The position numbers and the translations under genes were made by a program. Shown here in pieces: positions 51,418 to 60,677 of a DNA stretch of 64,000 nucleotides. The stretch covers positions 2,809,585-2,873,584 of the forward strand of contig NZ_CP029256.1 of the NCBI RefSeq assembly GCF_003628755.1, given 5' to 3'. This DNA is from Christensenella minuta (GTDB taxonomy: Bacteria > Bacillota > Clostridia > Christensenellales > Christensenellaceae). The notes beneath the pieces were generated by a model. That model saw only the letters and a program-made list of their open reading frames with translations. It made no database searches and was not told where the DNA came from. The number at the start of each line of letters is the position of its first letter. The first letter of the stretch is position 1.

Positions 51418-52605
51418 TTATTCGCAGAGTTCATACAGTGTAGAAAGCCCCTGACCGCCACCGATACACAATGTAACGATGCCGTATTTGACACCGCGAC
51501 GTCGCATTTCGCCAATCAAGGTAAGCGAGAGGCGCGCGCCGGTTGAGCCGACCGGGTGTCCTAAAGCAATAGAGCCTCCGTTGACATTAACAAAATCCAT
51601 GTTCAATCCGAGATCGCGGCAAACGGCAACGCTCTGCGCGGCAAACGCTTCATTCACTTCCCAAAGGCCGATATCCTCTATCTTCAGGCTTGTTTTTTTG
51701 AGCAGCTTCTGAACGGACAGGACAGGCGCATAACCCATATATGCGGGGCTGAGCGCGGCTGCAGCACTGGTGACATAACGGGCCAGCGGCGGTATGCTGC
51801 GTTCTCTGGCTGTCGTCTCATCTGCTAATATGAGCACGCAGGCACCGTCGTTGAGCGGGGAGGAGTTGAGCGAGGTAACCGTACCCCCCTCCGGTTTGAA
51901 ATAAGGCTTTGCCGCCTGAAAGGTTTCCAGGACAGCGTTTTCCATATACGTTTCGTCTTTGCTGAACGTTACATTTTTCTTCTTCACCTTCACTTCGACT
52001 GGTACGATATCCGAGTCATATTTGCCGGTGTTCCAGGCCTTTTCCGCAAGCAAGTGGCTGCGCAGGGCGAATTCATCCTGTGCTTCGCGGGAAATGTTGT
52101 ATTTTTCGGCTACATTTTCCGCTGTAAGGCCCATATGATAATTTTCAAAGGGGTCTACCAAGCCGTCGTAGAGCATACCATCCAGCAGTTCGCCGGTCCC
52201 CATGCGATAGCCGAAACGGGCTTTTGCGAGGAGATAGGGGATACGGCTCATGGCTTCGCAGCCGCCTGCCGCTACGATGACGTTATCTCCCAGCATAATA
52301 GACTGTGCCGCCAGATTGATGGCTTTTAACGCTGTGGCGCAATTTTTATTCGGGGTAAATGCGGGCGTGCTGTCCGGCAGACCCGCATAAATTGCCGCCT
52401 GCCGCGCAGGATTAGAACGAGTGCCAGCCTGAAAATGTGTGCCGATGATTACCTCGTCAATGTCCTCCGGCGCTATCCGGGCTTTTTTGATCGCTGCGTT
52501 CAGGGCAGCCGCGCCCAACTCAGGCGCAGGAATACCGGCCAGAGATTGTCCGAATTTTCCAGTGGCGGTTCTGGCACCGCCCAATACAACCGGTTTATTC
52601 AACAT
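51418..52605 (-). CDS. thl: Acetyl-CoA acetyltransferase (thiolase)
   Basis: A 395-residue degradative/biosynthetic thiolase: acetoacetyl-CoA + CoA to two acetyl-CoA, or the reverse. The nucleophilic Cys lies in NKNCATALKAI (near residue 88), the GHPVGSTGARL and CIGGGQG blocks hold His and the second Cys. The start at 52605 (MLNKPVVLGG) has AGGAGAAGG upstream; it overlaps the dehydratase gene by 11 bases, showing tight coupling. Confidence 0.95.
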   Translation of the reverse strand: MLNKPVVLGGARTATGKFGQSLAGIPAPELGAAALNAAIKKARIAPEDIDEVIIGTHFQAGTRSNPARQAAIYAGLPDSTPAFTPNKNCATALKAINLAAQSIMLGDNVIVAAGGCEAMSRIPYLLAKARFGYRMGTGELLDGMLYDGLVDPFENYHMGLTAENVAEKYNISREAQDEFALRSHLLAEKAWNTGKYDSDIVPVEVKVKKKNVTFSKDETYMENAVLETFQAAKPYFKPEGGTVTSLNSSPLNDGACVLILADETTARERSIPPLARYVTSAAAALSPAYMGYAPVLSVQKLLKKTSLKIEDIGLWEVNEAFAAQSVAVCRDLGLNMDFVNVNGGSIALGHPVGSTGARLSLTLIGEMRRRGVKYGIVTLCIGGGQGLSTLYELCE

Positions 52606-54064
52606 AATCCTTCTCCTCATCTTTTTTTGTGATTTTATCGATCTTTGCAAGTTTTTTTGCAAGCGCTTTTTTATGGTCTATATTACTTTCGCGATACAGC
52701 ATAATTTTCATAGCCTCTGGAGAGCCTGCGCCGTGCATTGATTCCGCAAGTGCGGTGCCTCCTGTCATATTTTCCAGCAGCCGTCCCATACGAATGCGTT
52801 CCTCTGTGGAAAAATCCGGATTGGCGCTGAAATATTTGTCAATATATCCTTTAGTCTCGGGATTGCGGTAATCTGCCTCGTAAGGCAGAGTAGCGATGAA
52901 GCCGCCCGCGATGTCGTGTGCAAGGCGCGAAATTTCATACATATAACGGGTACAGTTCAGCTTAACCGTATTGGCGAGCAGGGTATTGACGTAATAGGAG
53001 CCAGCTTCTGTCTTGGTACCCTGACAGGAACATCCCAAAGAGCAGTTATACATCGTTTCCGCCATATTAATCATTTCTGTGATCTTATCCCGTACATGGC
53101 TGGCCTTGACGCCGTTGTATTCGGCCATTGCCGCGGCAGAACCGATGATAACGTCGGCGAGGCCCACCTTACAGCCGCCGTAATTCTGTCTATGGTAAGC
53201 GGCGAAGGTGGAAACATATTCCTGTGCGAATTTATACTCGCCGCACATGAATACACGGTCCCACGGCACAAATACGTCATTCAGGACTGTCAGCGTTTCA
53301 CCGCCGACGATGGCGTATTCGCTGTTGCCGGTATCGATATCGCCGTCTAGGCGGCGGTTATCGTTGGTCTGCCGCCCGAACAAGTGTACAACGCCGGGCG
53401 CATCTACGCGGATTGCACACGCGACAGCATAGTCCTGATCCTCTTCCCCAAGGTTGGTGGTAGGAAGTATAAGCATTTCATGTGAATTAATCATGCCCGT
53501 CTGGTGCGCTTTGGCGCCGCGGATCACAATACCGTCCTCCCTGCGCTCCACGATGTGTACAAATAAATCCGGGTCTGCCTGGGCGCTGGGTTTCTTTGAA
53601 CGGTCGCCTTTGGGGTCCGTCATAGACCCGGCGATCATCAGGTCGTTCTCCTGCACATATTCCAGGTACTTCTTGAAGCGTTCATGGTAATCGGTGCCGC
53701 ATTCCCGGTCAATATTGAATGTGGTGATAAACGTGGAATTCATTGCGTCAAACCCCACGCAGCGCTGGAAGCATGTGCCTGTTTTCTGACCAATCATGCG
53801 CAGCATTTTCACTTTTTTAACCAGATCGTCCGTGCTCTGGTGCACGGAGGTAAAACGGTTGATCTTTTTGCCGGTCAGATGGGAAGTGGTTGTCATCAAT
53901 TCTTCGTACATGGGGTCAAATGCGAGCTCGTAAGTAACGGCTGCAGAGTTGACGTGGGGCCTTGTCATGGGGTCGTCCACGACACTTTCTACCAATCGCC
54001 CATTTAAGTAGACAATAGGCTTGTATTGGCGCAGGCTTTCAATATACTGTTCTTTGTTCATCAT
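52595..54064 (-). CDS. abfD: 4-hydroxybutyryl-CoA dehydratase/vinylacetyl-CoA isomerase
   Basis: A 489-residue FAD and [4Fe-4S] enzyme that turns 4-hydroxybutyryl-CoA into crotonyl-CoA by a radical route. The cluster ligands known from the Clostridium aminobutyricum enzyme (Cys99, Cys103, His292, Cys299) are all here with exact spacing: Cys98 and Cys102 in TCFQRCVG, His291 and Cys298 in YHRQNYGGC. This separates it from the flavin 4-hydroxyphenylacetate hydroxylases of the same fold. It is oxygen-sensitive, so the host is anaerobic. The ATG at 54064 follows GGAGG by 9 bases. Substrate relatives of 4-hydroxybutyrate cannot be excluded. Confidence 0.93.
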   Translation of the reverse strand: MMNKEQYIESLRQYKPIVYLNGRLVESVVDDPMTRPHVNSAAVTYELAFDPMYEELMTTTSHLTGKKINRFTSVHQSTDDLVKKVKMLRMIGQKTGTCFQRCVGFDAMNSTFITTFNIDRECGTDYHERFKKYLEYVQENDLMIAGSMTDPKGDRSKKPSAQADPDLFVHIVERREDGIVIRGAKAHQTGMINSHEMLILPTTNLGEEDQDYAVACAIRVDAPGVVHLFGRQTNDNRRLDGDIDTGNSEYAIVGGETLTVLNDVFVPWDRVFMCGEYKFAQEYVSTFAAYHRQNYGGCKVGLADVIIGSAAAMAEYNGVKASHVRDKITEMINMAETMYNCSLGCSCQGTKTEAGSYYVNTLLANTVKLNCTRYMYEISRLAHDIAGGFIATLPYEADYRNPETKGYIDKYFSANPDFSTEERIRMGRLLENMTGGTALAESMHGAGSPEAMKIMLYRESNIDHKKALAKKLAKIDKITKKDEEKDYVE

Positions 54065-54087
54065 GGCTAAGGACCTCCAATAACATT

Positions 54088-54453
54088 TTATAGATTGTCC
54101 TGCCGGGCGATCAGCCGTTTGAGCTTTTCGGCTGTACGCCGAACTTCCTCCGGTTTTTCGACCAGCAGTGAACACCAATTTGAAAAACGTTCAGGTTCCG
54201 GAAAGCAGTCGGATTGACACTGCTTTACCAAAATACAGATATCCGGCAGGTATGCAGCGTTCCAGTGATGAATGGAAACTCCCGCCAATGAAGAAATTTT
54301 TCTGACAGCCGCCGCCGCATCATAGTGAGGGTTACAACTGCCGCAATATTTTGCGGCGACGGTCGGGGAACGTCCGGCCGCAGGGATGCGGGCAGACAGA
54401 CGCGTTGGATCACATGCCGGCATAACGGTTTTTGCGATTGCACATGTAAACAT
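54088..54453 (-). CDS. Small Cys-rich protein in the CoA operon
   Basis: A 121-residue protein with the motif KYCGSCNPHYD (about residues 36-46) and four further cysteines (two near the N-terminus, two in ILVKQCQSDCFPE). The C-terminal 30 residues are a charged helix. The CGxCNPxxD motif recurs, as I recall, in small unannotated proteins of anaerobes; a metal or iron-sulfur site is plausible. GGAGGTG stands 10 bases upstream of the ATG. It lies between the CoA-transferase and the dehydratase gene (23 bases before it), so a role in cluster assembly or activation of the dehydratase is a fair guess, no more. Confidence 0.65.
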   Translation of the reverse strand: MFTCAIAKTVMPACDPTRLSARIPAAGRSPTVAAKYCGSCNPHYDAAAAVRKISSLAGVSIHHWNAAYLPDICILVKQCQSDCFPEPERFSNWCSLLVEKPEEVRRTAEKLKRLIARQDNL

Positions 54454-54592
54454 TGATTTTGTTCACCTCCACCATAGATTGGCAGATGAAGCGTCGGTGT
54501 GCGTCATATCCTTCCGGGGCAGTGCACTTCGTGCGCCATCCTGCTTCGTTTCTGTACAAGCGGCGGATTATCGAGCTATCTACCGTAAAAAA

Positions 54593-56155
54593 CTATTGGA
54601 TGCTCAGTCCCATTTTTTCCTGCCGGAACAATCGGGTATCCATTTCTTTCAGGCTGGGCGATATTTCTACGGACGCTTCCATTTTATCCAAAACATCATG
54701 TTTCAGGTCGATGCCCGGAGCGACTTCCTGCAGAACAAGTCCGTGGCTGCTTAATCCAAATACAGCCCGTTCGGTAATATACAAAACTTTTTGCCCTGTC
54801 TGAATCGCATATTTTGCGCTGAATGTAATCTGCTGGACTGCTTTGCAAATCTTGCGGATGCGTCCCTCCTTCAGGATGCGCAACTTGCCGTCTCCGGTGG
54901 AAACCGTCAGACCGCTTGAGGTAAACGTTCCGCAAAACGCTACCATTTTGGCGTTTTGGGTAATGTCGATAAACCCCCCCCAGCCCGCTATTTTAGGGCC
55001 AAATTTGCTGACATTGACGTTACCGCGCTCGTCACATTCCGCAAGACCCAAAAACGCTTGGTCCAGCCCGCGCCCCTGGTAAAAGTCAAACTGGCTTGCC
55101 TGCCCGATGATCGCCTGCGGGTTTGCCGCCGCACCAAAATCCAGCCCGGAAAGGGGCAGGCCGCCGATTGGTCCGGATTCTATGGTTAATGTAATTTTTT
55201 CCCGCTCTCCTTCATCCTGGGCGACTGCCGCAATGCCTTCCGGCATACCAATGCCAAGATTGACGATCGAACCCTTTTGCAGCTCCATTGCCGCCCGGCG
55301 GCAGATGATCTTCCGCGCATTGAGCGGCATATGGGTATGGGCTTCGGCAGGCAAGGAAATATGCACTTCTCCGCTGTATGACGGGTTATACAGTGTGGCA
55401 AATGTCTGCTGATGGTTCTCTTTTTGGCATACTGGCACAATGATATCCACATAGATACCGGGGATTATTACATTCTTGGCGGGGATATTGGTATCCACGA
55501 TCTTTTCCACTTGTACTATGACTGTGCCGCCTGAATTCTTACAAGCCTGCGCCACCGCGGTCAGCTCCAGTTTGCATGCTTCATGATCCAAGCTGATATT
55601 TCCATATTGGTCCGCGTAGGTTCCGCGAAGCAAGGCGTAGTGAATAGGGCGGGTTTTGTACACCAGATACTCCTCGCCATAAAGCTCCACCAGGTCCACG
55701 ATATCCTCGGTTGTACGTTTATTCAGCCGGCCGCCTTCCACACGGGGATCCACAAATGTTTTCAATCCGACTTTTGAGAGCAAAAACGGTTTACCCGCCG
55801 CCGTTTCACGAAATGTTTGCGATATAACGCCCAGCGGTAGGTTGTATGCGGTCATTTTATTTTCCATAGCGAGCTTTTGCAATTTGGGCGCGTTGTTCCA
55901 ATGTCCGCCTATCGCCGTTGAGACCAAACCTTCTTCCGCCAAATGATTAAAGCCGCGTTCGCTCATATCTCCCTGACAAGCGGCAAAAATCATCGTCATG
56001 TGGTTCGGTTTTCCTGTTTGCAGAAATCGTTCCTGTAAAGCAATATACAGTTCTTCCGGCACTCCGATCCCACAAAAACCATCCACTGCAAACGTTTTAC
56101 CGGACTCGATACAATCGATTGCTTTTCGTGCGGCCAATATCTTTGCTTTTTTCAT
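54593..56155 (-). CDS. Acyl-CoA:acyl CoA-transferase (family I, fused subunits)
   Basis: A 520-residue family I CoA-transferase of the propionate CoA-transferase/YdiF type, with alpha and beta halves fused. The first half has GFCGIGVPEELYIAL; the second holds the catalytic Glu326 in TIESGPIGGLP, to which CoA is bound during the reaction. It moves CoA from acetyl-CoA (or a similar donor) to a free acid; in this operon the acceptor would be 4-hydroxybutyrate or a relative, giving the substrate of the dehydratase. GGAGG lies 5 bases before the ATG. First gene of the operon; a 56-bp regulatory element begins 43 bases upstream. Confidence 0.92.
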   Translation of the reverse strand: MKKAKILAARKAIDCIESGKTFAVDGFCGIGVPEELYIALQERFLQTGKPNHMTMIFAACQGDMSERGFNHLAEEGLVSTAIGGHWNNAPKLQKLAMENKMTAYNLPLGVISQTFRETAAGKPFLLSKVGLKTFVDPRVEGGRLNKRTTEDIVDLVELYGEEYLVYKTRPIHYALLRGTYADQYGNISLDHEACKLELTAVAQACKNSGGTVIVQVEKIVDTNIPAKNVIIPGIYVDIIVPVCQKENHQQTFATLYNPSYSGEVHISLPAEAHTHMPLNARKIICRRAAMELQKGSIVNLGIGMPEGIAAVAQDEGEREKITLTIESGPIGGLPLSGLDFGAAANPQAIIGQASQFDFYQGRGLDQAFLGLAECDERGNVNVSKFGPKIAGWGGFIDITQNAKMVAFCGTFTSSGLTVSTGDGKLRILKEGRIRKICKAVQQITFSAKYAIQTGQKVLYITERAVFGLSSHGLVLQEVAPGIDLKHDVLDKMEASVEISPSLKEMDTRLFRQEKMGLSIQ

Positions 56156-56198
56156 CCGGACCTCCTCTATCTTGCCTTACTGTTATTTATTCACAATA

Positions 56199-56254
56199 CC
56201 TGAAAATTGGGAATAAGTGAGATTCCGAATGTCCTTTGGATTATTCACATGTTT
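56199..56254 (-). promoter_or_regulatory. Shared 56-bp regulatory element, copy 1
   Basis: Read on the minus strand it begins AAACATGTGAATAATCC and ends AATTTTCAGG. It matches 51 of 56 bases of the element at 60362-60417 and has the same orientation relative to the operon it precedes. Half-sites such as GAATAATC and GGAATCTC about 20 bases apart suit an AraC-type regulator. Confidence 0.75.
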
Positions 56255-56447
56255 TTGATTTACTGACCCCGGCTGCAATCGAAAGATGGAAGGATGCGCC
56301 ATTGGAGAGCGTGGGATGCAGAGATGGTATGGGATGCGGGAATGGCGGGCGCAATCAAAAAGACCCGAAGCCAAACACACATAGACCCGGGCTGCAGGCG
56401 AAAACCATACTGCCGTCAAAGCGGGCTGGCGACGGCAGGGATACTTA

Positions 56448-58313
56448 TTAATCTGGTTTCTGTTCCGTTTGATTGGACTGGATGGGTATCCTTATGGTAA
56501 CGATGGTACCCTTCCCCGGCTCGCTTGTGATCTCCAGGCCGTATTGTTGACCAAAGAGCAGGGCAATACGCTGATGCACGTTCAGAACGCCGTAAGCAGG
56601 CAATTTTTCACCTTCATTATCATAAATGGCATTTCTGAGCCGCTGCAACGTCTGTTTATCCATACCTGCGCCGGTATCGCAGATTTCAAATACGATACAA
56701 CCGCCCTGTTCATAACCTTTTACAAAAATATCTGATTTTTCGCGCGTCCTTTTCGCTCCATGATAGATCGCGTTCTCAATGATAGGTTGCAATATAAGCT
56801 TCAGCACTCTAAATGAACCAATGCGGTTGTCTACATCAATATGATAATCAAAGGTATCCCCATAACGAATCTTTTGTATCTCTAAATAACTTTGAGCGTG
56901 TTTCACCTCCTCGTCTACGGTGATGGTATCTTTTCCCCTGCTGAGGCCTGTTCGGTATAGCTGGATCAAGGCTTTTGTCAGCCGTATCACCTGGTCGTTA
57001 TCCTTTTCCAAGGCCAGCCAGATAATGGAATCCAATGTGTTGTATAAAAAATGCGGGTTGATCTGCATCTGCAAGACCTCATATTCCGCCTTCCGCAGCT
57101 GCCGTTGCTCGTGATACACCTCTTCCACCAAGTCTCCAAGCTTTGAGACCATGTTATTAAATCCTCTACGCAGCTGGGCAATCTCCTCTACTCCCTCCAC
57201 TGGAATAGAAAGATCAAACCTGCCTTTTTCCACCTCGGAATAATAGGTAAGCATCTCGTTGAGGGGGGCGGTTATTGCCTCCGCAGTAGATACGGAAATA
57301 TTGGTATAAATGACGAGGATTGCGAAGATAGTGATGACAATCACAATGCTGATCAGCCAGATGGACTGAAGTAATTCCGATTGCTCCACCAAATTGATTA
57401 TATGCCAGCCGGTTAAGGGATCCGATATGCTCATAATACTGGTATGTATTCCAAAATCTTGGTGGGTGATGTCCTCCAGATCTATGTTTGCGCGCTCTGT
57501 TTTAGTAAAATTTTTGCTGTTCATGTTGGACAGGTCTTCAAACGTCCATCGTTCCGAAAAAGGCAACATATCTGAATATTGCCCGAAGCTCTTTGCATCA
57601 TCCGTATGCTTATCGCTTACTGCAACAATATCCTTATTCTGATTGACAATCATCAATGTACGGTTATTCTCCAAATTCTCCTCAATCATGCTCTGCAAAA
57701 CATCCTGATGAAATTCAATGAGTAAAACTCCCTTCTTGCTAACCTTCTCCCTGTCGATGATCGGAGCGCTGAACGTTATGATGTCACTGTCTATACTGTC
57801 AACGTTTACAGATTTTCCCGGCCCCCACCAAGTTGTTCGGTTGGACTTCATTACGTCGCTGTACCAAGGGGAAACCTTAAATGCTCCATGAACCCTTGAA
57901 TCTCTTTGGTCGGAGCCGATTACTACCCCGTTTTCCCCGTAAATATAGATTCCAGAGTACGCCGGGTTGCTTTTGCACATTTGGTACAGTTCAACACCTG
58001 CAATCACTTCGGCTTCCAGTTTTTCCTGCTGTGTAGGGAAAGTCTCGCGTAAGACCTCATCCACAAAAGGCATATTATTTATAACTTCGGAAAACAGATA
58101 GGTATTATATGTGAAATTTTGAACCTGCAGGGCCGTTTTGCTCAACGCATTGATGTTGTCATTGCGGTCCGAATTTCCCAGGAGATTTGCTGTCATTGTG
58201 ATCGAAATCACGGGAATCAGGATAATCGGTATGATAGCCATGACCAAGCTGTTCACGGCTAATTTACTGCGCAGCAGGTTTTTACGTGTTTTGATAATAT
58301 CAATTATTTTCAT
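56448..58313 (-). CDS. YesM-like sensor histidine kinase
   Basis: A 621-residue membrane kinase. Helices at about 20-44 and 316-338 enclose an extracellular dCache-like domain of about 270 residues; HAMP follows (to about 395). The kinase part is of the LytS/YesM class: phospho-acceptor His421 in QINPHFLYNTLDSIIW, then a HATPase domain with ENAIYHGAK and GAGMDKQTL. Such kinases pair with AraC-type regulators. Its start overlaps the binding-protein stop (ATGA). With the regulator and the binding protein it forms one minus-strand operon. The ligand is probably presented by the binding protein. Confidence 0.93.
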   Translation of the reverse strand: MKIIDIIKTRKNLLRSKLAVNSLVMAIIPIILIPVISITMTANLLGNSDRNDNINALSKTALQVQNFTYNTYLFSEVINNMPFVDEVLRETFPTQQEKLEAEVIAGVELYQMCKSNPAYSGIYIYGENGVVIGSDQRDSRVHGAFKVSPWYSDVMKSNRTTWWGPGKSVNVDSIDSDIITFSAPIIDREKVSKKGVLLIEFHQDVLQSMIEENLENNRTLMIVNQNKDIVAVSDKHTDDAKSFGQYSDMLPFSERWTFEDLSNMNSKNFTKTERANIDLEDITHQDFGIHTSIMSISDPLTGWHIINLVEQSELLQSIWLISIVIVITIFAILVIYTNISVSTAEAITAPLNEMLTYYSEVEKGRFDLSIPVEGVEEIAQLRRGFNNMVSKLGDLVEEVYHEQRQLRKAEYEVLQMQINPHFLYNTLDSIIWLALEKDNDQVIRLTKALIQLYRTGLSRGKDTITVDEEVKHAQSYLEIQKIRYGDTFDYHIDVDNRIGSFRVLKLILQPIIENAIYHGAKRTREKSDIFVKGYEQGGCIVFEICDTGAGMDKQTLQRLRNAIYDNEGEKLPAYGVLNVHQRIALLFGQQYGLEITSEPGKGTIVTIRIPIQSNQTEQKPD

Positions 58314-59305
58314 GTTATTTCCTGCTTTAAAAACTGATCTACATTTTTTTTCGTAACTAGAACCGGCTCGATAACCTGCTCAAATTCAAATGCCTCCTTA
58401 TCCAGTAGTCGATGTACCGTCTCCACAACCCGTTTGCCAAGTTCCTGTTGATCCATCCACACTGTGCTCAAAAGCCTTCCGGCTTTTACCAGCTTCAAAG
58501 CATCCTGCGTTCCTCCGGTTGATACAAATATTAAATCCTCGTCTGTATCACCTTGCAAATTTGCATAGATGGCTCCAATAGAACATCTGTCGTTTATTGA
58601 CCACAATACCTTTATGGAAGGGTATTCGTCCATATAGGAATACAGGCAGTAAATACCGTCGTCAATGGTTCCTGCGACCACATATTCGGGCGGCAATATT
58701 CTTATGTTTTTATAAGAGCTGAGCCCTTCGATAAAGGCGTTGGAATTATGCACATTGTGGGAGCGTGTATTGTTGTTAATCATACCTATTTCGATCTCTG
58801 CCTCATCCAGAGATCCGTCTGCGGCCAAACGGGAGGCAACGGCCTTTGCTGTTTCTGCTCCAGCCCTCCAATAATCGAAATAAATCTGTGCGGATACTTG
58901 GTCTCTATACTTTGTCGTCGTTTGAAAAACGATAATGGGGATGCTCTTTGAATTGCAATAAGCGAATGCATTTTGCAGACCCGAATACCTGTTGGGAATA
59001 ACGAGCAGAACGTCGATCTCCTGATCTGCCAGCTCTATAATATCCGCTTCCTGTTTGTCATTACTGCCTTCCGCATCTTTCAGAATAATTTCTTCTTCCG
59101 GCTTTAAATTATTTTGTATACTTAATAAAGCATTAGTCACCGGAGCCTCTTCCGACCGTGGAACCGATATGCCTATTATAATGGGCGAAGCTGCCGGACT
59201 GTCTGTTGAAGCGCCGTGTTCTGCACAGCCACCGAAAGACAGAAGCACGCCGCAGGCAAACAGAATACATGCTACGGCAAGGGCAGCACGCCTAATTTTT
59301 CTCAT
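58310..59305 (-). CDS. Binding-protein-like lipoprotein of a two-component system
   Basis: A 331-residue lipoprotein of the ribose-binding type (Peripla_BP_4). Signal peptide with lipobox cysteine in LLSFGGCAEH, then the binding fold IIIGISVPRSEEAP ... IDVLLVIPNRYSGLQ. It has no transporter genes in its own operon; it lies between a response regulator (14-base overlap) and a sensor kinase (4-base overlap). It most likely binds a sugar-like ligand outside the membrane and hands the signal to the kinase. The start at 59305 follows GGAGG. Confidence 0.88.
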   Translation of the reverse strand: MRKIRRAALAVACILFACGVLLSFGGCAEHGASTDSPAASPIIIGISVPRSEEAPVTNALLSIQNNLKPEEEIILKDAEGSNDKQEADIIELADQEIDVLLVIPNRYSGLQNAFAYCNSKSIPIIVFQTTTKYRDQVSAQIYFDYWRAGAETAKAVASRLAADGSLDEAEIEIGMINNNTRSHNVHNSNAFIEGLSSYKNIRILPPEYVVAGTIDDGIYCLYSYMDEYPSIKVLWSINDRCSIGAIYANLQGDTDEDLIFVSTGGTQDALKLVKAGRLLSTVWMDQQELGKRVVETVHRLLDKEAFEFEQVIEPVLVTKKNVDQFLKQEIT

Positions 59306-60092
59306 TACAATCCTCCGTTCTGAAATAGGAAGGCGATTTTCCCGTTGCCGCTTTAAAAGCAGTGCTGAACCATGTCGGATCACTGTACCCTACCTGTTCG
59401 GCTATCTCATAAATCCGTTTGTTAGTAGTGCTCAAGAGCTCAATCGATTTAATAATACGCAGATTGTTTAAATATTTCAGGAATGAAATCCCCTGACTTT
59501 TTTTAAATACTGTGCAAAAATAATTTTTGCTCATACCTACATAATGAGAAACTTCTTTTAATGAAAGCTTTGAATTCGCTATGTTTTTCTCCATATAGCA
59601 TTTTGCCTTATTCAATAAATCAGAATTTTCATCTGACAACTGGTCGCATCCCAGCATGATTCTTTTTATACTTTCAATTTTCTTAGAATTCTTTTCCTGC
59701 AGGGATTTTTCCTCGCGGATTTTCAGCAAATAGGGAGACAGTGCTTCCTCTGTGATCGGTTTGAGCAGGTAAGCGTTTACACCAAACCGTATTGCCTCCT
59801 GCGCGTATTCAAATTCATCATAAGCACTCATAATAATGATGCCGATGTCCATTTCCTTTTCTTTGATGCGTTCGATTAGTTGGATACCGTTCATAAAGGG
59901 CATACACACGTCTGTCAGTAACAAATCAATATTCTGGCCGCTTTGTTCAAGATGGTTCAGGGCCAACTGGCCGTCTCTCGCATCGCAGGCTACGTGGAAT
60001 CCATATTTTTCCCAATCGATACTATTGGTGACTCCACGGAGGCAAAGAGCCTCATCGTCGACTACCATAACGTTTAACAGCTTTTCCTTCAT
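59292..60092 (-). CDS. YesN-like response regulator (receiver + AraC HTH)
   Basis: A 266-residue regulator. Receiver domain (1-120) with Asp61 in LLLTDVCMPFMNG and Lys in YLLKPITEE; linker; AraC-type double HTH (about 160-262) with SLKEVSHYVGMSKNYFCTVFKK and RIYEIAEQVGYSDPTWFSTAFK. It is the first gene of the sensor operon, with its own strong promoter. It is the best candidate to bind the 56-bp elements upstream of the CoA-transferase operon and of the ABC importer operon. AGGAG precedes the ATG by 8 bases. Confidence 0.94.
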   Translation of the reverse strand: MKEKLLNVMVVDDEALCLRGVTNSIDWEKYGFHVACDARDGQLALNHLEQSGQNIDLLLTDVCMPFMNGIQLIERIKEKEMDIGIIIMSAYDEFEYAQEAIRFGVNAYLLKPITEEALSPYLLKIREEKSLQEKNSKKIESIKRIMLGCDQLSDENSDLLNKAKCYMEKNIANSKLSLKEVSHYVGMSKNYFCTVFKKSQGISFLKYLNNLRIIKSIELLSTTNKRIYEIAEQVGYSDPTWFSTAFKAATGKSPSYFRTEDCNEKN

Positions 60093-60217
60093 CCGATTTG
60101 CTCCTATTCTGTTTTGCCAAAAGCAAGATGCACTAAAACACGTTTTTAACTGATATTTTGATTACTTAAAAGCTTTTCCTGAATAAAATGATGGAGTGTA
60201 AATCTTTTGTGAGGCTT

Positions 60218-60247
60218 ATTATAAATCATTATTTGCTTTATTGTCAA
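60218..60247 (-). promoter_or_regulatory. Promoter of the sensor operon
   Basis: On the minus strand TTGACA (60247-60242), 18 bases, TATAAT (60223-60218): full consensus boxes, so expression is probably constitutive. Leader about 120 bases. Confidence 0.75.
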
Positions 60248-60311
60248 CTCTGGATCACAGGTAAACCGTGGTTTTAATAATGGCAGATAAAAACGCCCTA
60301 TGAACCTATGA

Positions 60312-60342
60312 GGGTGGTTAAATATGATTTTACCACCCTTTT
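60312..60342 (+). other. Hairpin between the divergent operons
   Basis: GGGTGGT / ACCACCC with a 13-base loop, followed by TTTT on the + strand. It could stop stray + transcription or be an operator; no gene ends before it. Confidence 0.45.
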
Positions 60343-60361
60343 AAAACCGAAAAAAAGCAGT

Positions 60362-60417
60362 AAACATGTGAATAATCCAAAAGACATTCGGAATATCACT
60401 TATTCAAAATTTTCAGA
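60362..60417 (+). promoter_or_regulatory. Shared 56-bp regulatory element, copy 2
   Basis: AAACATGTGAATAATCC ... AATTTTCAGA, 51/56 identical to copy 1. A possible -10 (AATAAT, 60426-60431) follows without a good -35, as expected for an activator-dependent promoter. Confidence 0.75.
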
Positions 60418-60677
60418 GGTTTGCAAATAATAGTATTAAACGATATAACCCCATTGAGCAATTAAATGAATCGAAACTGGTCAGATCAGCATAATCCGCT
60501 GTTTCATAAATATATGAAGAGTGGTAAAACCGATAATTAATAATTCAAGAGTCAAAAGATAATTGAAATAAAATTACGTATATCCATGACTTTAAATAAA
60601 ATAAAGGGGGATGTTGTGTAGGCATAGGTTAGGTAGGTTAGGGCTCTCGATTATTCGAAATGATGAGGAGGATAGAA

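Larger units (their letters stand above)
60093..60677. other. Regulatory intergenic region between sensor and importer operons
   Basis: 585 bases, AT-rich, no gene. It holds, from left to right, the leader and promoter of the minus-strand sensor operon, a hairpin (60312-60342), the second 56-bp element, and about 260 bases of leader of the importer operon. Confidence 0.8.

Noticed and set aside
52595-54064. 4-hydroxyphenylacetate 3-hydroxylase
   Set aside because: The fold is the same, but all four [4Fe-4S] ligands of AbfD are present with exact spacing.
49759-56155. Classical butyrate-synthesis operon
   Set aside because: No bcd, etfA or etfB; the presence of AbfD and a CoA-transferase points to the oxidative 4-hydroxy acid route.
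56199-60417. Inverted repeats of a transposon around the sensor operon
   Set aside because: No transposase, no target duplication, and each copy sits exactly at the promoter of a downstream operon; regulation explains it better.
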